Positions 6,010 through 7,349 of a stretch of DNA of 7,349 nucleotides are shown here, one piece after another; position 1 is the stretch's first letter, and each line of letters opens with the position of its first letter. A program made the position numbers and the translations under genes. Below the pieces are notes generated by a model. The model had not been told where the DNA came from, did not search any database, and saw only the letters and a list, made by a program, of their open reading frames with translations. This DNA comes from JANXPZ01 sp034678345 (lineage in GTDB: Bacteria; Eisenbacteria; RBG-16-71-46). Location of the stretch: the NCBI GenBank assembly GCA_034678345.1, contig JAXDBZ010000158.1, forward strand, positions 1 through 7,349, given 5' to 3'.

Positions 6010-7328
6010 CGCGCGCCCCCTTCCCCGCCGGTCGCGGGGCGCGCCGTCGGACCGCGTTCCGCCAGCCCGTCGAGCAGTCCCGCCAGCCGGCCGGCGAGAC
6101 GCTCGCGCGAGTGCCCGGCGAGCCAGGCGGGCGGCGGCGCCGGCGGCGCGGCGCGGCCCTCCCGCCAGGCCAGGTAGAGGCTCTCGATCTCCGCGGCCAG
6201 CGCCGACCGGTCCCCGGGCGGCACGCGCCGTCCGCCCGCCGCGCTCACCAGGCGGCCGGCCTCGTCGTCCGGCAGGAGGGCCAGGATCGGCCGGCCGGTG
6301 TCCAGGTACTCGTAGACCTTGGCCGGGATGGCGGCGTCGCAGCCCACCGGCTTCCACACGACGAGGGCGTCGGCCGCGCGCTGCAGGGCGCGCGCCTCCG
6401 CGTGTGTGACCGGGCCCGGGAAGTCCACGATGCCCTTGAGACCGAGCGCCAGCGCCCGGTCGAGGTACTCCTCCTGGTACGCCCCGGCCAGGCGCGCGCG
6501 GATGCGGCGGCGCGCCTCGGGGCGGCGCGCCAGCAACTCGTGCAGCGCCTCGAGCAGCGTCTCCACGTCCGGCGTCAGCGTCAGCGTGCCGGTGAAGGCG
6601 ATGAGGAAGTGCTCCGGGTCGCGCGCCGCCTCCACCCCGCCGGCCCCGGGCTCGAAACCGTTGGGCAGGAACTCCACGCGCCGGCCGGCCGCGGCCGGAT
6701 CGTCCGCCAGGGCGGCGGCGTGGGTGCGGGAGGTCACCAGCACGAGGTCCGCGGCCGAGAGCACGCCGCGCTCCATGCCGCGCTGCCGCGCCGCGTGCCA
6801 CCCGGAGGGTGGGCGCCGGCGATGCAGGCCGATCCACGGATCGCGGAAGTCGGCCACCCAGGGCAGCCGGAACCGCCGGGCGAGCGGCCGCGCCGCGAGA
6901 TGCACGCTGTCGGGCGGCGAGCTCGAGAGCACGACGGACACGTCGCCGCGCGCCAGGCGGGCCGCGGCGACGCGACGCGCCCGCGCCGCCCAGCCCACGT
7001 AGGAGTCGGGCAGCAGCCACCAGTCGGCGAGCGAGCGCAGGCCGTGGAAGACCGGCCCGGAGCGCCGGCCGCCCCCACCACCGCCCCCGCGCAGGCGCAG
7101 CCATGCCGACAGCGCGCTGCCGCCGCGGACGCGGATCACCTCGGTCTCCGGCGGGACCTGTCGCTCGAGCGTGTCGTCCCTCACCCAGTAGTCCTCCGGC
7201 CCCGCGCACACCACCGTGCAATCCCAGCCGTGCTCCGGCAGCCAGCGCGTGAAGCCGAGGACGCGCTGCACTCCACCTCCGCCCAGCGGTGGGTAGAAGT
7301 AACATAGCAGAAGCAGGCGCCGCCTCAC
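6006..7328 (-). CDS. GT4-type (GT-B fold) glycosyltransferase
   Basis: Predicted cytosolic or membrane-associated glycosyltransferase of 440 residues, a normal length for the family; such enzymes move a sugar from a nucleotide donor to a lipid-linked or glycan acceptor. The N-terminal Rossmann half opens with YFYPPLGGGGVQR (residues 10-22), the glycine-rich acceptor-side loop typical of O-antigen and exopolysaccharide GT4 enzymes. ADFRDPW lies at 159-165. The C-terminal half begins near FTGTL (245-249) and carries the donor-site signature IPAKVYEYLDTGRPIL (334-349), with E340 as the expected second Glu of the EX7E motif; the first Glu is not conserved (Ala332 at that place). Start is GTG at 7328, with GAGGT at 7339-7335 (6-base spacing). 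Its stop overlaps the start of the next gene by four bases (GTGA), implying coupled translation. A run of seven glycines (81-87) sits in the N-terminal domain. Sugar and acceptor cannot be read from the sequence. Confidence 0.88.
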   Translation of the reverse strand: MRRRLLLLCYFYPPLGGGGVQRVLGFTRWLPEHGWDCTVVCAGPEDYWVRDDTLERQVPPETEVIRVRGGSALSAWLRLRGGGGGGGRRSGPVFHGLRSLADWWLLPDSYVGWAARARRVAAARLARGDVSVVLSSSPPDSVHLAARPLARRFRLPWVADFRDPWIGLHRRRPPSGWHAARQRGMERGVLSAADLVLVTSRTHAAALADDPAAAGRRVEFLPNGFEPGAGGVEAARDPEHFLIAFTGTLTLTPDVETLLEALHELLARRPEARRRIRARLAGAYQEEYLDRALALGLKGIVDFPGPVTHAEARALQRAADALVVWKPVGCDAAIPAKVYEYLDTGRPILALLPDDEAGRLVSAAGGRRVPPGDRSALAAEIESLYLAWREGRAAPPAPPPAWLAGHSRERLAGRLAGLLDGLAERGPTARPATGGEGGAR

Positions 7329-7349
7329 GGGTGGACCTCGCGCGCGGCC
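7325..7349 (-). CDS. Possible C-terminal end of an upstream gene (partial)
   Basis: The GTG start of the downstream glycosyltransferase is followed by A, so the bases at 7328-7325 read GTGA and contain a TGA in a second frame. Read back to the window edge, that frame is open and would end in residues AREVHP before the stop. The same GTGA stop/start overlap joins the next two genes, so this may be the tail of a further gene in the same operon. With only seven sense codons visible, this is inference from junction style; nothing can be said about the product. Confidence 0.25.

Noticed and set aside
4771..6177. A 468-codon plus-strand frame opposite the GT-C gene, and similar frames at 6111-7307 and 3529-4275
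   Set aside because: Translations are repetitive Arg/Gln/His/Pro-rich sequence without domains, exactly opposite well-supported minus-strand genes. They are codon-bias shadows.
6010..7305. N-terminal extension of the GT-C gene back to 7305
   Set aside because: The extension reads the GT4 gene in a wrong frame and yields Arg/Ala/Gly-rich noise; the family N-terminus and a good Shine-Dalgarno fit the GTG at 6009.

Overview
The window is very GC-rich (roughly 70% by eye, not counted) and all its genes lie on the minus strand, so it reads from high to low coordinates. It is the start of a bacterial division and cell wall (dcw) cluster with envelope-glycan glycosyltransferase genes just upstream. 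The order mraZ, rsmH, ftsL, ftsI is the canonical dcw order. An FtsI carrying a C-terminal PASTA domain, the high GC and the paired glycosyltransferases would suit a GC-rich lineage such as the FCB-type candidate phyla or a deltaproteobacterial-type organism. This placement is inference; no marker gene here fixes the phylum.

Upstream block (about 7349-4390): possibly the last codons of a gene running in from outside, then a cytosolic GT-B (GT4-type) glycosyltransferase and a polytopic GT-C glycosyltransferase. The two are joined by a 4-base GTGA stop/start overlap, so they probably act in one surface-glycan pathway. A 162-base gap follows (4228-4389). It is locally AT-rich and holds a good sigma70-type promoter (TTGACT, 17 bases, TACTCT) and a 10-bp phased series of GG dinucleotides starting with TGGGA, which resembles MraZ operator boxes.

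Division block (4227-1): mraZ (regulator), a small STAS-domain gene not normally part of the dcw cluster, rsmH (16S rRNA methyltransferase), ftsL (bitopic divisome protein) and ftsI (septal transpeptidase, cut by the window edge after its PASTA domain begins). The first four are packed tightly: a 3-base gap, a 17-base overlap and an ATGA overlap. ftsI is the exception. It sits 105-120 bases after ftsL, and the spacer contains two hairpins and a 17-codon mini-ORF; the second hairpin abuts the ftsI ribosome binding site.

The most unusual items are the STAS gene embedded between mraZ and rsmH, which lacks the usual phosphorylatable serine, and the structured ftsL-ftsI spacer. No mobile elements, CRISPR arrays, tRNAs or rRNAs were seen.
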